Shown: positions 17,217 through 28,042, counted from the stretch's first letter. The stretch is DNA of 64,000 nucleotides from Marinobacter sp. JH2 (GCF_004353225.1 NZ_CP037934.1:3534001-3598000), one strand, 5' to 3'. The notes: generated by a model from the letters alone, not told the origin. A program made the numbers and translations.

Positions 17217-18737
17217 ATGATCTACGCACAACCCGGTAAAGAAGGCTCCGTTGTTTCATTTAAATCCCGCTATGGAAATTACATCGGCGGTGAATTTGTA
17301 GCTCCGGTGAAAGGTCAGTACTTTGAGAACATCACCCCTGTCACCGGCGAAGTTTTCTGCGAAGTGGCGCGTTCTGGCGCCGAAGATATTGAGCTGGCTT
17401 TGGATGCTGCGCACAAGGCGGCGCCAGCTTGGGGCAGGACCTCACCCACTGAACGTTCCAATATTCTGCTGAAAATCGCTGACCGTATTGAAGCCAACCT
17501 TGAAGCCCTCGCGGTTGCAGAAACCTGGGATAACGGTAAAGCGATTCGTGAAACTCTGAATGCCGATATTCCTCTGGCCGCGGACCACTTCCGTTACTTC
17601 GCCGGCTGTCTGCGGGCTCAGGAAGGCCACATGGGGGAGATCGACCACAACACCGTGGCTTATCATTTCCACGAGCCGCTGGGTGTGGTTGGACAGATCA
17701 TTCCCTGGAACTTCCCGCTGCTGATGGCCGCCTGGAAACTGGGTCCGTGCCTGGCTGCAGGTAACTGCACGGTGCTGAAGCCAGCTGAGCAAACGCCAGC
17801 CAGCATTCTGGTACTGATGGAAATTATTGGTGATTTGTTGCCACCAGGCGTGATCAACATTGTAAATGGCTACGGCATCGAAGCCGGCCAGGCGCTGGCC
17901 ACCAGTAAGCGTATTGCCAAGATCGCCTTTACCGGGTCGACCCCAGTGGGCTCCCATATTCTTAAGTGCGCGGCGGAAAACATCATTCCTTCGACCGTTG
18001 AATTGGGCGGCAAGTCCCCGAACATTTACTTCTCCGACGTAATGAAAGCGGAGCCGGAATTTGTCGACAAATGTGTCGAAGGTCTGGTGTTGGCATTCTT
18101 CAACCAGGGTGAAATTTGCACCTGTCCGTCCCGTGCCCTGGTTCAGGAAGACATGTTCGAAGAGTTTATGCAAAAAGTGGTTGAGCGCACCAAGTCCATC
18201 AAACGCGGAAACCCATTGGATACCGAGGTCCAAGTGGGCGCTCAGGCTTCCAAAGAACAGTTCGACAAAATCATGTCGTACATGGAAATTGGTCGTCAGG
18301 AAGGTGCAGTGGTACTTACCGGTGGTGACCGGGAGCATCTTGAAGGCGAGTTCAATAACGGCTTCTACATTCAGCCGACCCTGTTCAAGGGCGATAACAA
18401 GATGCGCGTTTTCCAAGAGGAAATCTTCGGGCCGGTGGTGGGTGTCACCACCTTCAAAACCGAGGAAGAAGCGCTGGCAATCGCCAACGATACCGAGTTC
18501 GGCCTGGGTGCCGGCGTCTGGACTCGCGATACCAACCTGGCTTATCGGATGGGGCGTAATATTCAGGCCGGTCGGGTATGGATGAACTGTTACCACGCGT
18601 ATCCGGCTCATGCAGCCTTCGGTGGTTACAAGAAATCCGGTATCGGCCGTGAAACCCATAAGATGGCGCTGGAGCACTATCAGCAGACCAAGTGCATGTT
18701 GACCAGCTACGACGCTAATCCTCTTGGATTTTTCTGA
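17217..18737 (+). CDS. exaC: NAD-dependent acetaldehyde/aldehyde dehydrogenase (ExaC/PedI-like)
   Basis: The 506-residue cytoplasmic enzyme oxidises the aldehyde made by the quinoprotein dehydrogenases to the acid. It shows the ALDH NAD-binding motif [24 protein letters not shown], the general base in VELGGKSPN, catalytic Cys301 in [11 protein letters not shown], and EEIFGPV. Sequence style is that of ExaC/AldB-type acetaldehyde dehydrogenases (group with ICTCPSR). It has its own promoter region after a strong terminator and is followed by another terminator, so it is probably monocistronic. Confidence 0.93.
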   Translation: MIYAQPGKEGSVVSFKSRYGNYIGGEFVAPVKGQYFENITPVTGEVFCEVARSGAEDIELALDAAHKAAPAWGRTSPTERSNILLKIADRIEANLEALAVAETWDNGKAIRETLNADIPLAADHFRYFAGCLRAQEGHMGEIDHNTVAYHFHEPLGVVGQIIPWNFPLLMAAWKLGPCLAAGNCTVLKPAEQTPASILVLMEIIGDLLPPGVINIVNGYGIEAGQALATSKRIAKIAFTGSTPVGSHILKCAAENIIPSTVELGGKSPNIYFSDVMKAEPEFVDKCVEGLVLAFFNQGEICTCPSRALVQEDMFEEFMQKVVERTKSIKRGNPLDTEVQVGAQASKEQFDKIMSYMEIGRQEGAVVLTGGDREHLEGEFNNGFYIQPTLFKGDNKMRVFQEEIFGPVVGVTTFKTEEEALAIANDTEFGLGAGVWTRDTNLAYRMGRNIQAGRVWMNCYHAYPAHAAFGGYKKSGIGRETHKMALEHYQQTKCMLTSYDANPLGFF

Positions 18738-18754
18738 TCTGTAAACGGCAGTAA

Positions 18755-18782
18755 GGGGTCGGTTCGTACCGGTCCCGTTTTT
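18755..18782 (+). terminator. Rho-independent terminator after exaC
   Basis: A 9-bp stem with two G-T wobbles (GGGGTCGGT / ACCGGTCCC) and a TCGT loop is followed by GTTTTTG. Confidence 0.75.
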
Positions 18783-18905
18783 GTGTGACCGCACAGGGAT
18801 TGTGCTTTTGTTAAACCCGGCACCTGCCGGGGCGCTCTTCCGAGCACGGGAATAGATTTGCCTCTCTTTTTGGCCCGATCCCAGGGCCTTTTTTATTTGA
18901 TTTAA

Positions 18906-18954
18906 TAGACGATCGGTCGTATTCTTTGGTTAATTAATTAGACGGTCGGTCTAA
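18906..18954. promoter_or_regulatory. Paired TetR-type operators
   Basis: Two related sites precede the TetR gene: TAGACGATCGGTCGTA (18906-18921) and TTAGACGGTCGGTCTAA (18938-18954). The second is an inverted repeat with TTAGAC/GTCTAA arms. Their spacing is about three helical turns and they surround the expected promoter, so autorepression is likely. Confidence 0.7.
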
Positions 18955-18969
18955 AATATAGGAGTGGAT

Positions 18970-19608
18970 GTGGATACGTTTCCAGTCAAGCGCAAAAGAG
19001 GGCGGCCCCCTAAAAGTCAGAGCGCCGGTTATCAGGACACCCGGCAGGCTTTGATTGGGGTCGGGCTGGCAGCGTTAACAGAGAAGGGTTATTCCTACAC
19101 AGGGCTTGATGAAATTTTGCGCCAGGCCAAGGTGCCTAAAGGTTCTTTCTACCATTACTTCGACAACAAAGAAGCTTTCGGTAAAGCGCTGATTGAGGCC
19201 TACGGCCTGTTTTTCGTCAACAAGCTGGAGCGTTCGTTAGCGGACAGTTCCCTGACACCGCTTGCCAGAATTCAGGGTTTTGTGGAAGACGCCAAGCTTG
19301 GCATGGAAAAGTTCGATTACAGGCGCGGTTGCCTGATCGGAAATATGGGGCAGGAAATGGCTGCGCTGCCGGAAAGTTTTCGTGGTCTGCTAAGTAACGT
19401 ATTCCGGGATTGGGAAGTCCGGATAGCCCGGGTACTTGAAGAAGCCCGGCAGGCGGGGGAGGTTCCCGAGCACTTGGTGCCGGAGCAGATGGCACAGTTT
19501 TTCTGGATTGGTTGGGAGGGCGCGGTGTTGCGCGCCAAGCTCGAGCAGTCCTCGCAACCTCTGGAGCAATTTGCCAACGGCTTCATGGCGTTGGTGCGTG
19601 GTTGCTGA
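18970..19608 (+). CDS. TetR-family transcriptional regulator (AcuR-like)
   Basis: The 212-residue repressor has a basic N terminus (KRKRGRPPK), a TetR helix-turn-helix (GYSYTGLDEILRQAKVPKGSFYHYFDNKEAF) and a long all-helical ligand domain of the AcuR/YcdC type. A GTG at 18970 sits 5 nt after an AGGAG box. A GTG at 18964 also keeps frame but overlaps that box. The gene precedes the AcuI-type oxidoreductase, which it probably controls together with itself through the operators at 18906-18954. The inducer is unknown; AcuR responds to acrylate. Confidence 0.8.
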   Translation: MDTFPVKRKRGRPPKSQSAGYQDTRQALIGVGLAALTEKGYSYTGLDEILRQAKVPKGSFYHYFDNKEAFGKALIEAYGLFFVNKLERSLADSSLTPLARIQGFVEDAKLGMEKFDYRRGCLIGNMGQEMAALPESFRGLLSNVFRDWEVRIARVLEEARQAGEVPEHLVPEQMAQFFWIGWEGAVLRAKLEQSSQPLEQFANGFMALVRGC

Positions 19609-19654
19609 TCAAGCAGACTGATTCAAATCACAAAACAGAATCGTTGGAGGCAAT

Positions 19655-20638
19655 ATGTTCAAAGGTATTTTGATGGAAGGCAGCCGGGGCGACCAGCAAG
19701 TGTCCCTGAAATCCATTGACGAGGCTTGGTTGCCGGAAGGTGATGTCTCCGTCGATGTCGCCTACAGCACGCTGAACTACAAGGATGCATTGGCGATTAC
19801 TGGCACTGCTCCGATTGCGAAATCCTACCCGATGGTTCCGGGCATTGATTTGGCCGGTGTGGTCACTGAATCATCCAACCCGGAGTTTAAAGCCGGTGAT
19901 GAAGTCGTGCTCAACGGCTGGGGTGTCGGTGAAAAACATTGGGGTGGCCTTGCTCAGAAAGCGCGCTTGTCAGGTGATTGGCTGATTCCGCTACCAGCAT
20001 CGTTTACAGCGCGCCAGGCCATGGCCATCGGCACCGCAGGGTATACCGCGATGTTGTGCGTGTTGGCGCTGGAAAAACACGGCGTCACACCGGATTCCGG
20101 CGACATCTTAGTCACTGGCGCAACCGGCGGCGTCGGCAGTGTTGCCGTCGCAATTCTGGCCAAGTTAGGCTATTCGGTGACGGCGGTAACAGGTAAGCCA
20201 GAAGAGGAAAGTTATCTCAGATCTCTTGGCGCCAAACAGATTCTGGATCGAGCGGAATTGAGCGAGCCGGGTAAGCCTTTGGCCCGGGAAACCTGGGCGG
20301 GTGCAATTGATGTTGCTGGCGGTCATGTTCTGGCCAACGTGTGTGCTGGTATGAAGTATCGAGGCGTTGTCGCGGCTTGCGGGCTGGCTGCGGGCATGGA
20401 CTTCCCTGCGACGGTCGCGCCCTTTATTCTCCGGAGCGTTACCTTGTGCGGTGTCGACAGTGTCATGGCACCCAAAAAGGACCGCCTGGAGGCTTGGGAG
20501 CGGCTGGCGCAAGACCTTTCCCCGGAACTGCTGGACAGCATGATCACCGAAGTGCCATTTGATGAGGCCATCGAGGCCGCGAGCCAGTTTATGGACGGAA
20601 CCATTCGTGGGCGCATCGTGATCCCCGTAGCCGAATAG
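19655..20638 (+). CDS. acuI: Zinc-free MDR oxidoreductase, acrylyl-CoA reductase family (AcuI/YhdH)
   Basis: The 327-residue NADPH-dependent medium-chain reductase has N-terminal [13 protein letters not shown] and the cofactor loop [21 protein letters not shown]. It lacks the zinc cysteines, as in AcuI/YhdH. AcuI reduces acryloyl-CoA to propionyl-CoA in DMSP and acrylate metabolism and detoxification. Its position between exaC and pqq suggests use on alpha,beta-unsaturated products of alcohol oxidation, such as those from allylic alcohols (inference). It follows the TetR gene by 46 bp. Confidence 0.82.
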   Translation: MFKGILMEGSRGDQQVSLKSIDEAWLPEGDVSVDVAYSTLNYKDALAITGTAPIAKSYPMVPGIDLAGVVTESSNPEFKAGDEVVLNGWGVGEKHWGGLAQKARLSGDWLIPLPASFTARQAMAIGTAGYTAMLCVLALEKHGVTPDSGDILVTGATGGVGSVAVAILAKLGYSVTAVTGKPEEESYLRSLGAKQILDRAELSEPGKPLARETWAGAIDVAGGHVLANVCAGMKYRGVVAACGLAAGMDFPATVAPFILRSVTLCGVDSVMAPKKDRLEAWERLAQDLSPELLDSMITEVPFDEAIEAASQFMDGTIRGRIVIPVAE

Positions 20639-20654
20639 CCCCCGGCAGCGCGTT

Positions 20655-22781
20655 TCAATGCGCTGCTGAGGTCTGGTGTGGTGTAGCATCCGTGGCCAGA
20701 ATCCTTGCCTGTTTTTGCTGTTGTTTGTTGCGAACAATGGCATCCACGCACTGGTTCTGGTCACGTAATATCACCACGCATTCCAAGCACTGAATACACT
20801 CATCGTAATCCACACGACCATCTTTTCGGATGGCATTGATGCCACACTCGTTCTTGCAGTGCTGGCAGGGTTGCCCGCATCGTTTGACCCGATCCAGCCA
20901 ACTGAACAGACGGAAGCGCCCCAGTACAGCAAGCCCGGCGCCTAGCGGGCACAGGTATCGGCAGTAGAATTTGTGCACAAACATGCCGATGACCAGCAGA
21001 ATGACGGCATACGCTACGAAGGGCCAATACCGTACAAAGTGCAGGGTAATGCTGGTTTTGAACGGCTCGACCTCGGCCAACTGTTCTGCAAGTGTTAATG
21101 AATAGAACGCGGTACCGACCAGCGTCAGCAGAATTGGGTATTTCAGCAGGATAAGTCGGCGATGCCAGTGTTCCGGAATTTTAACCTGACGCAAACCGAG
21201 TTTTTGTCCGAGCCAGGATGCCATTTCTTGCAGGGCCCCGAAGGGGCATAGCCAGCCGCAAAATAAACCGCGTCCCCAGATAAACAGAGTGGCGAAGGTG
21301 TAAATCCAGAGAATGAAAATGACCGGGTCCAGCAGGAACACGTTCAGGGAAAAACCGTCCCACAGCGCCAGGAACAGAGTGTAAATGTTCACCACAGACA
21401 GCTGGCCTTGGGCGTAAAAGCCAATAAAGAACACCGTGAAGAACAGGAATCCCCAGCGGAACCGGTGCACCAGTTTCGGGTGGCGGGTCAGGGTTTTCTG
21501 GCGGGCAAAAAATACCGTGAGTATCGACAAAGCGGCCACCAACAAAGCGATTTGCCACCCGCGTTCTTTCCAAAGACCCACCCAAACCGGCTCGCGATTT
21601 TGGCGCGGATCCGCTTGCACTTCCACCGTTTCAAATAGCTCATCGGCAAACGCAACGGGCATGGTGAAACGGGCGTTATCAGTGATCAGGTGATTGCGTG
21701 GCAGAGATACGTCCAGGTGAAAGCTGGCCTCGGCGCCGGGGTTGAAACCGGCGTTTCCGCCCACTCGAAACAGATTCATCGCGTCCATGACGGGGGCTCC
21801 GGGTGCGGCAAGAGTTTGCCCGGTTTCCAGCCAGTTCAGATCTCGTAGCTCGATGGCCAGCTGGCCCTGATTCAACCCCGTCCGGCTGGGAGTGCTGCCG
21901 GGGACAAAGTCCGGGCTCACATGCTGGAAAACCCCTCGAGACATAAGCAACATTACCTTGCCTTGGTCATTAAGGCGCTCAAGGAATGACGCGTAGGCCT
22001 GATCGCCCAGCAGGTTGCGACCCACCATTGGTGAGTTCATGTAGGCATAATAGAGTTCGGTAAAAGGTTCGCCGGGCTCCGGTTCGAGATCCATGGGGTA
22101 GTCCGACAGTGGGCGCCCGAGAGTTGCTTCGACCTCGTCCGAAGAAATGGCGACTTTGTTGATGTAGCCCCGTTCCAGCATCTGCTGCCAATTCAGTGGT
22201 TCATAGAAATCTTGCCGGGCTTGTGTGGGGGCTGCTTGGGTAAAGCCTTCGAGCTTGTTTCGAGCGACCTGAAGCGCCGAGGAAAGAATGGTGTCGTTGA
22301 TAATCAGCACGGAAACAGTCGCTTTGCTGACCCCGTCGAAGTAAACCTGATCGCCGGTGTTGCTGCGCGCCGAGCGACTGGAAGCCTGCACGATGATCTG
22401 TTCGGTCAGAGCGCTGCCTTCGTATTGGTTCACAAACTCGGTCAGTGGCGCTTCGCCCAGGCCGTGTAGGAAGACCGGCTCGTGATGGTGCAGAACTTTC
22501 ACCCCGGTGAAGCGGCCTTTGGTGTCCAGTCCGATCATCATGGTGATCGGCTTTCCGGCAAAGCCCTGAAGTTTGGTGAAGTCTGTGGAGACGTAGGCGT
22601 AGCCCAACAGCTCCTGTAATTGGTACACCGGGTAAACGGGAAAGTCAGGCAGCTTGTCTTCAATGACGGTTGCTGAAGGAAACAGCGCCTGTATAACCTC
22701 TTTGGTTTCCTGAGGTACCTCCGCGGTATGCCCTGATAAAGGGAATGCCATCAAGATGATGAGCAGCAAGCGCCCGGCCAT
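20655..22781 (-). CDS. NosR/NirI-family FMN-binding polyferredoxin membrane protein
   Basis: The 708-residue protein has a signal peptide, a periplasmic FMN-binding domain (including GLDTKGRFTGVKVLHHHEP), several membrane helices (IALLVAALSILTVFFA, FFTVFFIGFYAQGQ), two CxxxCP motifs (GLFCGWLCPFGA, FYCRYLCPLGAG) and C-terminal 4Fe-4S cysteine clusters (CGQPCQHCKNECG, CIQCLEC). In N2O respiration NosR passes electrons from quinol to periplasmic NosZ. No nos genes are present here. Lying beside pqqA, it may move electrons across the membrane for the quinoprotein or PQQ system (inference). It is transcribed convergently with acuI. Confidence 0.75.
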   Translation of the reverse strand: MAGRLLLIILMAFPLSGHTAEVPQETKEVIQALFPSATVIEDKLPDFPVYPVYQLQELLGYAYVSTDFTKLQGFAGKPITMMIGLDTKGRFTGVKVLHHHEPVFLHGLGEAPLTEFVNQYEGSALTEQIIVQASSRSARSNTGDQVYFDGVSKATVSVLIINDTILSSALQVARNKLEGFTQAAPTQARQDFYEPLNWQQMLERGYINKVAISSDEVEATLGRPLSDYPMDLEPEPGEPFTELYYAYMNSPMVGRNLLGDQAYASFLERLNDQGKVMLLMSRGVFQHVSPDFVPGSTPSRTGLNQGQLAIELRDLNWLETGQTLAAPGAPVMDAMNLFRVGGNAGFNPGAEASFHLDVSLPRNHLITDNARFTMPVAFADELFETVEVQADPRQNREPVWVGLWKERGWQIALLVAALSILTVFFARQKTLTRHPKLVHRFRWGFLFFTVFFIGFYAQGQLSVVNIYTLFLALWDGFSLNVFLLDPVIFILWIYTFATLFIWGRGLFCGWLCPFGALQEMASWLGQKLGLRQVKIPEHWHRRLILLKYPILLTLVGTAFYSLTLAEQLAEVEPFKTSITLHFVRYWPFVAYAVILLVIGMFVHKFYCRYLCPLGAGLAVLGRFRLFSWLDRVKRCGQPCQHCKNECGINAIRKDGRVDYDECIQCLECVVILRDQNQCVDAIVRNKQQQKQARILATDATPHQTSAAH

Positions 22782-22868
22782 AAGACTTCTCCTGACATTA
22801 TTATTGTATCTGTCTCATGTTAGGTACCTGCGGGGGAGTCTCAATTGAACCTGCGGGCCAAAGCGCTG

Positions 22869-22905
22869 CTACTTTAAGGCGGTCTAAAACAGTTCCAAAG
22901 TACCA
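22869..22905. promoter_or_regulatory. Possible PQQ-cluster motif in the pqqA upstream region
   Basis: Two elements resembling the PQQ-cluster motif occur between the NosR-like gene and pqqA: TACTTTAAGG at 22869 and GTTCCAAAGTACCA at 22892-22905, which ends 108 bp before the pqqA start. They are weaker matches than those at 13496 and 17088. Confidence 0.3.
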
Positions 22906-23013
22906 TATGGATAGTGGTCCTCTGTCATTAGCATGAAATCGTACCCTTCGGCTTTCCAAGGGTGCGGATACATACATGCAACGCACTAATAATCATGACA
23001 AGAGGTGATCATC

Positions 23014-23085
23014 ATGTGGACCAAACCAGCTTATGAAGACCTGCGCATCGGTTTCGAAGTCACCATGTACTTTGCTAACCGCTGA
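23014..23085 (+). CDS. pqqA: PQQ precursor peptide PqqA
   Basis: This 23-residue peptide, MWTKPAYEDLRIGFEVTMYF plus ANR, is the substrate from which PQQ is made. Glu15 and Tyr19 in the EVTMY motif are the residues that PqqE cross-links. An AGAGGTGAT box precedes the ATG. The W-x-K-P-x-Y-x-D-L-R-x-G-F-E-V-T-x-Y pattern is diagnostic. It begins the pqqABCDE operon. Confidence 0.95.
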   Translation: MWTKPAYEDLRIGFEVTMYFANR

Positions 23086-23140
23086 GTAACAGATGGCCAG
23101 CCTTTGGCTGGCTGTTTGATCCCGGCTCAGGAGGTTTTGT

Positions 23141-24058
23141 ATGCACATTCGTATTCTGGGTTCTGGAGCGGGCGGCGGGTTTCCTCAGTGGAACTGTAAT
23201 TGTTCTAACTGTTCCGGGTTCCGTGACGGCAGCCTCAATGCCAGTGCCCGCACCCAATCATCCATAGCCATCAGTGACGATGGTGAACACTGGATTCTGT
23301 TTAACGCCTCACCTGATATTCGAGCGCAGTTAGCCGATTTTCCAGCCATGCAGCCGGCCCGAGCTCTACGCGATACCGGTATTTCTGCCATCGTGTTGAT
23401 GGACAGCCAGGTCGACCACACCACCGGCTTGTTATCTCTGCGTGAGGGACTGCCCCTCGATGTATGGTGCACGCCGCAGGTTCGTGATGATCTGAGCAGC
23501 GGTTTTCCGTTGTTCGAGATGCTTAAGCATTGGAACGGCGGGCTCAACTGGTGTGAAGTCCATGCTTCGGAACAAGATCCTTTCACTATTCCTTGCGCAC
23601 CCTCACTGAAGCTGACGGCAATTCCGTTGCTCAGTAATGCGCCGCCATACTCGCCCCGCCGTGATAACCCGCACCCGGGCGACAACATTGGCCTTTTCAT
23701 TCGGGATCGTGTTGCGAATAAATCTCTGCTCTACGCACCGGGCCTTGGTCAGCCGGACGAACGCATTCGGGCATGGATGGAGCAAGCCGATGTTTTATTG
23801 GTAGACGGTACAGTCTGGCACGACGATGAAATGATTCGTCAGGAAGTGGGTACCCGAACCGGCCAGCAAATGGGGCATCTGGCCCAGGCGGGTGAAGGCG
23901 GCATGATCGAATTGCTCGACAGCCTGCCCGCCAGCCGCAAGATTCTTATCCACATCAACAATACCAATCCGATCCTGAACGAAGATTCACCGGAGCGTGC
24001 TGAATTGGCGGCGCACGGAATCGAAGTGTCCTGGGACGGTATGCAGATTGAGTTGTGA
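23141..24058 (+). CDS. pqqB: PQQ biosynthesis protein PqqB
   Basis: The 305-residue protein belongs to the metallo-beta-lactamase superfamily. It shows the PqqB opening [26 protein letters not shown], the modified metal motif [10 protein letters not shown] and [11 protein letters not shown]. PqqB is proposed to hydroxylate the tyrosine-derived part of the cross-linked precursor. It follows pqqA by 55 bp and ends 8 bp before pqqC. Confidence 0.95.
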   Translation: MHIRILGSGAGGGFPQWNCNCSNCSGFRDGSLNASARTQSSIAISDDGEHWILFNASPDIRAQLADFPAMQPARALRDTGISAIVLMDSQVDHTTGLLSLREGLPLDVWCTPQVRDDLSSGFPLFEMLKHWNGGLNWCEVHASEQDPFTIPCAPSLKLTAIPLLSNAPPYSPRRDNPHPGDNIGLFIRDRVANKSLLYAPGLGQPDERIRAWMEQADVLLVDGTVWHDDEMIRQEVGTRTGQQMGHLAQAGEGGMIELLDSLPASRKILIHINNTNPILNEDSPERAELAAHGIEVSWDGMQIEL

Positions 24059-24066
24059 GACCTGCT

Positions 24067-24822
24067 ATGAACGCTAAAGTCAGCACCGTCCTGAATCGAG
24101 AAAGTTTTGAAAAAGCGTTGCGGGCGAAAGGCGCTTTTTACCATATTCATCACCCTTTCCATCGAGCCATGTACAGCGGTGCCTGCACACCGGAGCAAAT
24201 TCGAGGCTGGGTGGCTAACCGTTATTACTATCAGATCAACATTCCCCAAAAAGATGCAGCCATCATGGCGAACTGCCCGGATGCAGCGGTACGACGGTTG
24301 TGGTTGCAGAGGATTCTGGACCATGACGGTGACGAGGATTCGGCCGGTGGTATTGAGGCCTGGTTACAGCTGGCTGAAGCCACAGGACTGACGCGGGAAG
24401 AGGTGATTGACCAGCGACACGTGTTGCCGGGGGTGCGGTTCGCCGTGGATGCGTACCTTAACTTTGCTCGCCGCGCGACCTGGCAGGAAGCGGCCTGTTC
24501 GTCATTAACCGAATTGTTTGCGCCGGAGATTCACCAGTCCCGGTTGGACAGTTGGCCGGCTCACTATCCGTGGATTGAAGAGGGCGGCTACCGCTATTTC
24601 CGTAAGCGTTTGTCCGAGGCGCGGCGAGATGTGGAACATGGCTTGAGTATTACCCTGGATCACTTCGTGACGGAGGCTCAGCAGCAGCGGGCGTTCGAGA
24701 TATTGCAGTTCAAGCTCGATATTCTCTGGGCCATGCTGGATGCCATGTCTATGGCCTATGTCCACAAGACGCCGCCCTATCACACCGTGACTGATAAACA
24801 GGTCTGGCATCGTGGCGTGTAA
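24067..24822 (+). CDS. pqqC: Pyrroloquinoline-quinone synthase PqqC
   Basis: The 251-residue, cofactor-free oxidase performs the last ring closure and oxidation to PQQ. It is all-helical with conserved active-site stretches [52 protein letters not shown] and [13 protein letters not shown]. The ATG at 24067 is chosen over a GTG at 24055 that overlaps pqqB. Confidence 0.95.
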   Translation: MNAKVSTVLNRESFEKALRAKGAFYHIHHPFHRAMYSGACTPEQIRGWVANRYYYQINIPQKDAAIMANCPDAAVRRLWLQRILDHDGDEDSAGGIEAWLQLAEATGLTREEVIDQRHVLPGVRFAVDAYLNFARRATWQEAACSSLTELFAPEIHQSRLDSWPAHYPWIEEGGYRYFRKRLSEARRDVEHGLSITLDHFVTEAQQQRAFEILQFKLDILWAMLDAMSMAYVHKTPPYHTVTDKQVWHRGV

Positions 24823-24832
24823 GGAGGTTTTT

Positions 24833-25096
24833 GTGGCCGATATCCCGAACTTGAGAAGAGGCTTTCGCTTTCAGTGGGAGCCAGCTCAGCAAAGTCACGT
24901 GCTGTTGTATCCCGAAGGCATGGTTAAATTGAATGCCAGTGCCGGCGCCATTCTGGCGGAGGTGGATGGCGTGCAGTCTATACAGGAAATTATCGCTTCG
25001 CTTGAAAGCAAGTTTCCAGAGGCCGGTTCTCTGTCGGGTGATGTCGAGCAGTTTCTGGCCGATGCTGCGAACCAACATTGGATTGAATGGTTATGA
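24833..25096 (+). CDS. pqqD: PqqA-binding peptide chaperone PqqD
   Basis: The 87-residue chaperone (RiPP recognition element) presents PqqA to the radical SAM enzyme PqqE. Motifs include [23 protein letters not shown] and a C-terminal helix. A strong AAGGAGG at 24821-24827 fits the GTG at 24833 exactly; an upstream in-frame GTG at 24812 would lie before that box. The stop overlaps the pqqE start (ATGA). Confidence 0.93.
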   Translation: MADIPNLRRGFRFQWEPAQQSHVLLYPEGMVKLNASAGAILAEVDGVQSIQEIIASLESKFPEAGSLSGDVEQFLADAANQHWIEWL

Positions 25097-26226
25097 GCTG
25101 CTCTGATGCGAGTGCCGGGCCGCCATTATGGTTGCTGGCGGAACTTACTTATCGCTGCCCACTGCAGTGTCCGTATTGCTCGAACCCGCTGGATTACGCC
25201 GACCGTGAGCAAGAACTCTCGACTGAACAGTGGCTGGATGTGCTTCGACAGGGGCGCGCCATGGGCGCAGCCCAGCTGGGCTTTTCCGGCGGTGAGCCGT
25301 TGGTGCGCCAAGACTTGCCTGAGCTGATCGCGGGTGCCCGTGAATTGGGTTATTACACCAACTTGATCACCTCAGGTTTAGGGCTCACAGAAGCCAAGGT
25401 TCAGGCCTTTGCTGAGGCCGGGCTTGATCATATTCAGGTAAGTTTTCAGGCCTCAGACCCGGAATTGAACAATGCAGTGGCGGGCTCCAAAAAGGCATTT
25501 GAACAAAAGTTGGCCATGGCCCGAGCGGTGAAAGAAGCGGGCTATCCGATGGTGCTCAATTTCGTCATCCATCGCCATAACATCCATCAGATGTCGGATA
25601 TTCTCACGCTCTGTGAAAGTCTCGGGGCGGATTATGTCGAGTTGGCGACCTGCCAATACTATGGCTGGGCGTTCGCCAATCGTGAAGGCTTGATGCCCTC
25701 GCGAGCTCAGTTAGAGGCCGCCGAGGCAACGGTGAATCACTTCCGGGATGATCTCCGGGAGCGAGACCATCCCATGAAAGTGATCTTTGTGACTCCGGAT
25801 TATTACGAGGAGCGCCCCAAGGCCTGCATGAACGGTTGGGGCAGTCTGTTCCTGACCGTAGCGCCTGACGGGACGGCCTTACCGTGCCACAGTGCTCGGT
25901 TACTTCCCATCGAATTTCCGAACGTAAAGTCGATGTCGCTCGAAGAAATCTGGTACCAAAGCCCCGGTTTTAACCATTATCGGGGCGACAGCTGGATGCC
26001 AGAGCCATGCCGCTCTTGTGATGAAAAAGACAAAGATTTTGGCGGCTGCCGCTGTCAGGCCTACCTGCTGACTGGGGATGCCGATAATGCGGACCCGGTG
26101 TGTGGAAAGTCACCTCATCATGATCGAATTCTGGCTGCCCGGACGGCGGCTGAGCATGCCACGGCCGGGCTGGACGACCTCGTTTATCGCAATACCAAGA
26201 ACTCCCGTGTCTTTTTCCGAAAGTAA
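25093..26226 (+). CDS. pqqE: PqqA peptide cyclase, radical SAM enzyme PqqE
   Basis: The 377-residue enzyme forms the Glu-Tyr carbon-carbon cross-link in PqqA. The radical SAM motif is C22-x3-C26-x2-C29 (RCPLQCPYC), followed by GFSGGEPLV. The C-terminal SPASM domain has cysteines in [25 protein letters not shown] and VCGKS for the auxiliary clusters. Start 25093 overlaps the pqqD stop; an ATG two codons earlier (25087) is also possible. Confidence 0.95.
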   Translation: MSCSDASAGPPLWLLAELTYRCPLQCPYCSNPLDYADREQELSTEQWLDVLRQGRAMGAAQLGFSGGEPLVRQDLPELIAGARELGYYTNLITSGLGLTEAKVQAFAEAGLDHIQVSFQASDPELNNAVAGSKKAFEQKLAMARAVKEAGYPMVLNFVIHRHNIHQMSDILTLCESLGADYVELATCQYYGWAFANREGLMPSRAQLEAAEATVNHFRDDLRERDHPMKVIFVTPDYYEERPKACMNGWGSLFLTVAPDGTALPCHSARLLPIEFPNVKSMSLEEIWYQSPGFNHYRGDSWMPEPCRSCDEKDKDFGGCRCQAYLLTGDADNADPVCGKSPHHDRILAARTAAEHATAGLDDLVYRNTKNSRVFFRK

Positions 26227-28042
26227 CCTGATTTCAGCTCGGGAAGCCTGTGCTGGGGCGCGACAGTATGCCGAGTTGCGGGTCAGTGGGGGGATGCTTT
26301 TTTGGTTGGCGACAGAGCCCGAGGACGGCTTTGTCAGTCTATGGCGGTTTGATGGTCAACGATCAGAGCGACTGAATACGGGGGACAGTATCCGCAGCCG
26401 GCTGAACGGCTACGGTGGCGGCGCTTATGCAGTCACTTCGGAATTTGTGTGCTGGGTGTCGGAGGAACAATGCCTTTGGAGCATGAATCTGAAGAGCGGC
26501 CAACGGCAGCTTTTGGTCAGGGACCCCGATTCTACATGGGGCGGGCTTACGCCCGATCCGCTCCGGATGCGTTGGATAGCTGTTCGAGAGAAGCGGGGAG
26601 AGCAAGACCTGGTCGCCGTTGATTTTTTTGGCCGTCTGACGGTCCTGGATGATCAATTTGACTTTTACGGGGCTCCAGCCGTCTGTCAGGACGGGCAGCA
26701 GATTGCATGGACCGGGTGGTTTTCTCCCCATATGCCGTGGGATCAATCGTGGGTTTGTCTCGCTGAGTTGGAGAGCTCCGGTCAGCCGGTAAATGTCGCC
26801 AAAGCCGAACCGCCCGGGGGTGGCAGCGTTCAGCAACCGCAATTCGTGGCACAAAGTTTGTGGGTTGTCTCAGACCACGGTAATTGGTGGCAGCCTTATC
26901 GGGTGCTCCGGCAAGACGGAAAGCTGCATTGGTTACCCGCACTTTCTTCCAGCACGGACCACGCGAATGCGCCATGGCAGTTGGCAGAAAAACATGCTTG
27001 TCCTCTACCGGGAGGTGGTTGGGCACGGGTCCGCTATCGCCAAGGCATTGGTGAGCTATGGCTGGAACAGAAAGGCGAGATCAGGCAAGTTGCTAGTGCA
27101 TACACCGATTTTCGTGATCTCGTCGTCAGCGGCGACGATCTATATTGTGTCGCGCGCAGGCCAGATCTGAGCGACACGATTCTACGATTGAATCTTTTGG
27201 CCGGACAGCAAACTCAGCCACTGTTTAGTGCGCCTGTTCCTTTAGGTGGCAAGAGCTGTGTATGGCCAGAGAGTATTGAGCTCCCATCTGGCGGCGAGCA
27301 TCCTCATGCGTTGCAAGGGTTTTTGTACCTGCCGGAGCACCCTGTTGAAAAGCCGCCGCTTATTTTGATCGCGCACGGCGGGCCAACGTCGGCGGCCTAC
27401 GCAACATTCAATCCCCAGGCGCAGTTCTGGTGTCAGCGGGGGTTTGCGGTTGCGGAAGTGAATTATACCGGCAGCACCGGGTTTGGTCGCGAGTTCAGGC
27501 AGGCGCTGGCGGGCCAATGGGGCGAGACCGATGTCGCCGATATGTTCAGGATGAAAGCTGCGCTCAGCGACGCTGGTTTGGTTGATCCCAACAGGGTGTT
27601 TGTTCAGGGCAGAAGCTCGGGAGGCTATACCGCGCTTATGTCGGCTATCCAACCTGAGCAGCGCCTGAGTGGGCTGGCAAGTTTATACGGTGTTACCGAC
27701 CCGCTAACGTTGAAAGCCGCCACTCATCGCTTTGAGTCCGGTTATCTGGATTGGCTTTTAGGTGAACCTGGGCCAAAAGGGCGTCGATGGCAAACTCGTA
27801 CACCGGCGCGACTAGCCAGGCAAATTGCTTGCCCGTCGTTGTTCTTTCAAGGTGGGCGTGACCGCGTTGTTGTTCCAGAGCAGACGCTCTCGATGGTTAA
27901 GGCTCTTAAAGAGACTGGCCAGCAAGCAGAGCTTGTTTGGTTCGATGAAGAGGAGCACGGATTCCGCACCTTGGAGAGCCAAGTCAAAGTACTTGACACG
28001 CTTTGGCGGTTCTATTCAAGCTTGGCGAGTCGGAGGCGGTAG
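26207..28042 (+). CDS. pqqH: S9-family prolyl oligopeptidase-type peptidase, PqqH-like
   Basis: The 611-residue protein has an N-terminal beta-propeller region and a C-terminal alpha/beta-hydrolase of the acylaminoacyl-peptidase type. The nucleophile is in [10 protein letters not shown], the Asp in [11 protein letters not shown] and the His in EEEHGFRT. In Pseudomonas the matching gene after pqqE is pqqH. A role in processing PqqA-derived peptides is plausible, since other bacteria use the PqqF/PqqG peptidases. The GTG at 26207 overlaps pqqE by 20 bp. ATGs at 26156 and 26078 would create long overlaps whose residues mirror pqqE in another frame. Confidence 0.82.
   Translation: MSFSESNLISAREACAGARQYAELRVSGGMLFWLATEPEDGFVSLWRFDGQRSERLNTGDSIRSRLNGYGGGAYAVTSEFVCWVSEEQCLWSMNLKSGQRQLLVRDPDSTWGGLTPDPLRMRWIAVREKRGEQDLVAVDFFGRLTVLDDQFDFYGAPAVCQDGQQIAWTGWFSPHMPWDQSWVCLAELESSGQPVNVAKAEPPGGGSVQQPQFVAQSLWVVSDHGNWWQPYRVLRQDGKLHWLPALSSSTDHANAPWQLAEKHACPLPGGGWARVRYRQGIGELWLEQKGEIRQVASAYTDFRDLVVSGDDLYCVARRPDLSDTILRLNLLAGQQTQPLFSAPVPLGGKSCVWPESIELPSGGEHPHALQGFLYLPEHPVEKPPLILIAHGGPTSAAYATFNPQAQFWCQRGFAVAEVNYTGSTGFGREFRQALAGQWGETDVADMFRMKAALSDAGLVDPNRVFVQGRSSGGYTALMSAIQPEQRLSGLASLYGVTDPLTLKAATHRFESGYLDWLLGEPGPKGRRWQTRTPARLARQIACPSLFFQGGRDRVVVPEQTLSMVKALKETGQQAELVWFDEEEHGFRTLESQVKVLDTLWRFYSSLASRRR

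Noticed and set aside
17442..18794. A 450-codon minus-strand frame opposite exaC
   Set aside because: It mirrors the strongly supported aldehyde dehydrogenase gene; codon bias and known motifs are on the plus strand, and the frame has no ribosome site or recognisable domain.
20655..22781. Nitrous oxide reductase operon member
   Set aside because: No nosZ, nosD, nosF, nosY or nosL nearby; only the domain layout is shared with NosR.
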